30,277 nt of DNA, from the NCBI GenBank assembly GCA_002345825.1, contig DDWD01000060.1:1-30277 (forward strand). Reading direction: 5' to 3'. The position numbers were made by a program, and so were the translations under genes. Below, piece by piece: positions 28,365 through 30,277 of this stretch (positions within the stretch are counted from its first letter, which is position 1; every line of letters starts with the position of its first letter). The stretch is from Bacteroidales bacterium UBA2295 (GTDB taxonomy: Bacteria > Bacteroidota > Bacteroidia > Bacteroidales > Tenuifilaceae). A model generated the notes under the pieces. That model saw only the letters and a list, made by a program, of their open reading frames with translations. It was not told the DNA's origin and did not search any database.

Positions 28365-30277
28365 ATGGCTATTCGGGTTAAAATGAATATTAGGGCTAAG
28401 CTGCTGGCGTACGTTCTTGTAACATCCATTTTAGTATTGGGCTTTATTGGGGCTTTCATTCAGTACAGAACATACAAAATTGCGCTTAACGATGCGCAAA
28501 TTTTCGCCTTGAGTTCTGCCCAGAATGCTGCTAGCACTGTAAAGTCAGAACTTGAGTTTGATCTTGGTTTTAGTCGTTCCCTAGCCCACTCGTTATACGG
28601 TTACTATAAATATGACGATTCAACCCGCGATAGCATTTACTATGATATCATTAAGCATCAAATTGAACAGAACCCCCGCTATGTAACAATATGGTATAAC
28701 TTTGAGTACTCGGCCACTAAGCCCAACTACGACAAAAACTATGGTCGCCGCTCGGTATCGTCTTTTATGCAAAATGGGTATGGACAGATTTTAATTGAGG
28801 AACGAAATGTTACTGGCGATATTGAGGGCAGTGAGTACCATAAAGCCAAGGTGAACAATGCCGAGCTCATTTCCGATCCTTACTACTTTAAGTTTGATGG
28901 GGTAAACGAGATCATGGTAACCAGCATAAGTGCCCCAATTAGGCGTAATGGGAATTTTGTGGGCCTTGCCGGGGTTGATGTTACCCTCGATAAGTTTCAG
29001 GAAACCATCACCCAAATAAGGCCTTACAACAACTCGCAGGCATTCCTCCTGTCGAACAACAGCACCGTTGTAGCCCATAGTAACGAGTTAAATTTGGGCA
29101 AACCATTTCAGGAGATTTATCCCGAGATAGCAATGGAACATAGAATCCCCAACAAGGTGCAAATGGGCATTTCGTATAGTTTTAATTGGGATTTTGATGA
29201 TGAGGATTATTTGGTGACCATTACCCCTGTTGAGGTTGGAAACTTTACTACACCGTGGTCGGTTGGAGTGATAATTCCAATGGACGAGATTATGGTGGAG
29301 GCCGACAAATCAACAACCTATGGTTTACTGGTTGCTGCGCTGGGGCTAATTGTACTAACTCTTGTACTTTACTATGTTTCAAAGATTATTACCAGTCCCA
29401 TACTTCAAACCACCAATGTCCTTAACGATATGGCCGAAGGTGATATCGACAGGAATAAAAAATTGAAAATCAATACTGGAGATGAGCTGGAGGATATGGC
29501 TAATTCAGTTAACAAGTTGATTGAAGGTCTTAATCTTACAGAAAGTTTTGCCCGAGAAATTGGCAAGGGAAATCTAGATGCAGAATTTAAAATTCTGGGC
29601 AATAAAGATTTGTTGGGCATTTCTCTAATTGATATGCAGAGCAGCTTAAAGCAGGCTAAGCATACCGAGGAAGAGCGCAAGCAGGAGGAGCAAAAACAAA
29701 ACTGGGCAACTCAAGGTATGGCCAAGTTTGGCGATATCTTACGTCAGAACAACGACAACCTAAACGAGCTGTCATTCAATACCATTCGTAACCTTGTTGA
29801 CTATACCAGTTCCAATCAGGGCGGAGTGTTTATTCTAAACGATAACGATAGTGATAAGCCTTTCCTAGAAATGACAGCCTGTTACGCATTCGATAGACGC
29901 AAGTTTATGGAAAAATCAGTAGAAATTGGCGAAGGGCTTGTGGGTAGGTGTTTCCGCGAGGGCAAAACCATTTTTATGACCGATGTGCCCGAGAACTACA
30001 TCACCATTAGCAGTGGGCTAGGCCAGGAGCGTCCCCGCTGCCTAATTATTGTACCGCTTAGGTATAACGATGACGTGCTGGGTGTTATTGAGATGGCTAC
30101 CTTTAAGGTATACGATAAGTATCAGGTTGAATTTATCGAGAAGCTGGCCGAGAGCATTGCAGCAACCATTGCTAGCGTTAGGATTAACATTAGAACCACC
30201 GAATTATTGGCAAAGTCGCAGCAGCAAGCTGAGGAGATGCAGGCACAGGAGGAGGAGATGCGCCAGAATATGGAGGA
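28365..30277 (+). CDS. Cache-HAMP-GAF sensor protein, 3'-partial
   Basis: Open from ATG 28365 to the right edge (637 codons) with no stop. Membrane helix one about 14-36 (LAYVLVTSILVLGFIGAF); a periplasmic double-Cache sensor domain about 37-315, with characteristic DPYYFKF, SISAPIRRNGNFVGLAGVDV and FLLSNNSTVVAHSNE; helix two about 321-341 (GLLVAALGLIVLTLVLYYVS); a HAMP domain about 343-395 (ITSPILQTTNVLNDMAEGDI); a GAF domain about 451-608 (NQGGVFILN, IGEGLVGRCFREGKTIFM, RCLIIVPLRYNDDVLGVIEM). It ends in a Gln/Glu coiled coil EEMQAQEEEMRQNME, a linker that in Bacteroidota usually leads to PAS, SpoIIE or methyl-accepting output. It senses a small external ligand; the output module is outside the window. 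Divergent to the TPR-SpoIIE gene. Confidence 0.9.
   Translation, partial: MAIRVKMNIRAKLLAYVLVTSILVLGFIGAFIQYRTYKIALNDAQIFALSSAQNAASTVKSELEFDLGFSRSLAHSLYGYYKYDDSTRDSIYYDIIKHQIEQNPRYVTIWYNFEYSATKPNYDKNYGRRSVSSFMQNGYGQILIEERNVTGDIEGSEYHKAKVNNAELISDPYYFKFDGVNEIMVTSISAPIRRNGNFVGLAGVDVTLDKFQETITQIRPYNNSQAFLLSNNSTVVAHSNELNLGKPFQEIYPEIAMEHRIPNKVQMGISYSFNWDFDDEDYLVTITPVEVGNFTTPWSVGVIIPMDEIMVEADKSTTYGLLVAALGLIVLTLVLYYVSKIITSPILQTTNVLNDMAEGDIDRNKKLKINTGDELEDMANSVNKLIEGLNLTESFAREIGKGNLDAEFKILGNKDLLGISLIDMQSSLKQAKHTEEERKQEEQKQNWATQGMAKFGDILRQNNDNLNELSFNTIRNLVDYTSSNQGGVFILNDNDSDKPFLEMTACYAFDRRKFMEKSVEIGEGLVGRCFREGKTIFMTDVPENYITISSGLGQERPRCLIIVPLRYNDDVLGVIEMATFKVYDKYQVEFIEKLAESIAATIASVRINIRTTELLAKSQQQAEEMQAQEEEMRQNME

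Noticed and set aside
1..30277. tRNA or rRNA genes
   Set aside because: No cloverleaf with a TTC-type arm or conserved rRNA block was seen by eye in intergenic regions; a covariance search could still find one.

Overview
The window looks like chromosomal DNA of a Bacteroidota (Bacteroidales-like) bacterium. Supporting signs are typical families (DUF3570, DUF4266, DUF3784, TPR-SpoIIE phosphatases, an RLAN-type RimK protein), many secreted proteins and lipoproteins, generally weak Shine-Dalgarno sites, and exact matches to the Bacteroidota -7 promoter consensus TAnnTTTG upstream of several genes. No rRNA, tRNA, CRISPR array, integrase or intact transposase is visible.

Layout. (1) 1-1110: a TolB-like beta-propeller lipoprotein, open at the left edge and with a stop codon in its signal peptide. 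(2) 1111-9400: an accessory, AT-rich zone. It opens with a decayed group II intron (minus strand), then holds unrelated single-gene units separated by attC-like imperfect palindromes (left arm near CAACAAGGGG, right arm near CCCC..CGTTAG). The units are a SIR2-domain putative defence protein, an orphan lipoprotein, a PD40 propeller protein, DUF3784 and DUF2007 proteins, a secreted orphan and a trypsin-like lipoprotein. This resembles an integron cassette array without an integrase in view. (3) 9400-12430: an aldo/keto reductase plus SMP-30-like lipoprotein pair, then another attC-like half-site and a frameshifted remnant of a type ISP-like restriction-methylation enzyme. (4) 12591-16135: a tightly overlapping plus-strand operon of an alpha/beta hydrolase, an ECF sigma factor, five small membrane proteins (one only 55 aa) and a small ABC ATPase with an apparent one-base frameshift. 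(5) 16566-18960: a membrane protein, a DUF3185 protein, and a HigB/HigA-type toxin-antitoxin pair followed by another attC-like palindrome. (6) 18976-20897 (minus): a GNAT acetyltransferase coupled to an RLAN/RimK ATP-grasp ligase. (7) 21205-24205: a thioredoxin-fold protein, ApbE FMN transferase, DUF4266 lipoprotein and DUF3570 predicted outer-membrane barrel, probably an extracytoplasmic flavin/redox maturation operon. (8) 24319-30277: a small orphan, a DUF5694 protein, and a divergent signalling pair, TPR-SpoIIE phosphatase (minus) and Cache-HAMP-GAF sensor (plus, running off the right edge).

The most interesting items are the integrase-less cassette-like array with its defence and toxin-antitoxin cargo, the sigma-ABC operon with several tiny membrane proteins and a possible recoding site, and the ApbE/DUF4266/DUF3570 operon. 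Everything is read by eye; family names come from recognised motifs, not from searches.
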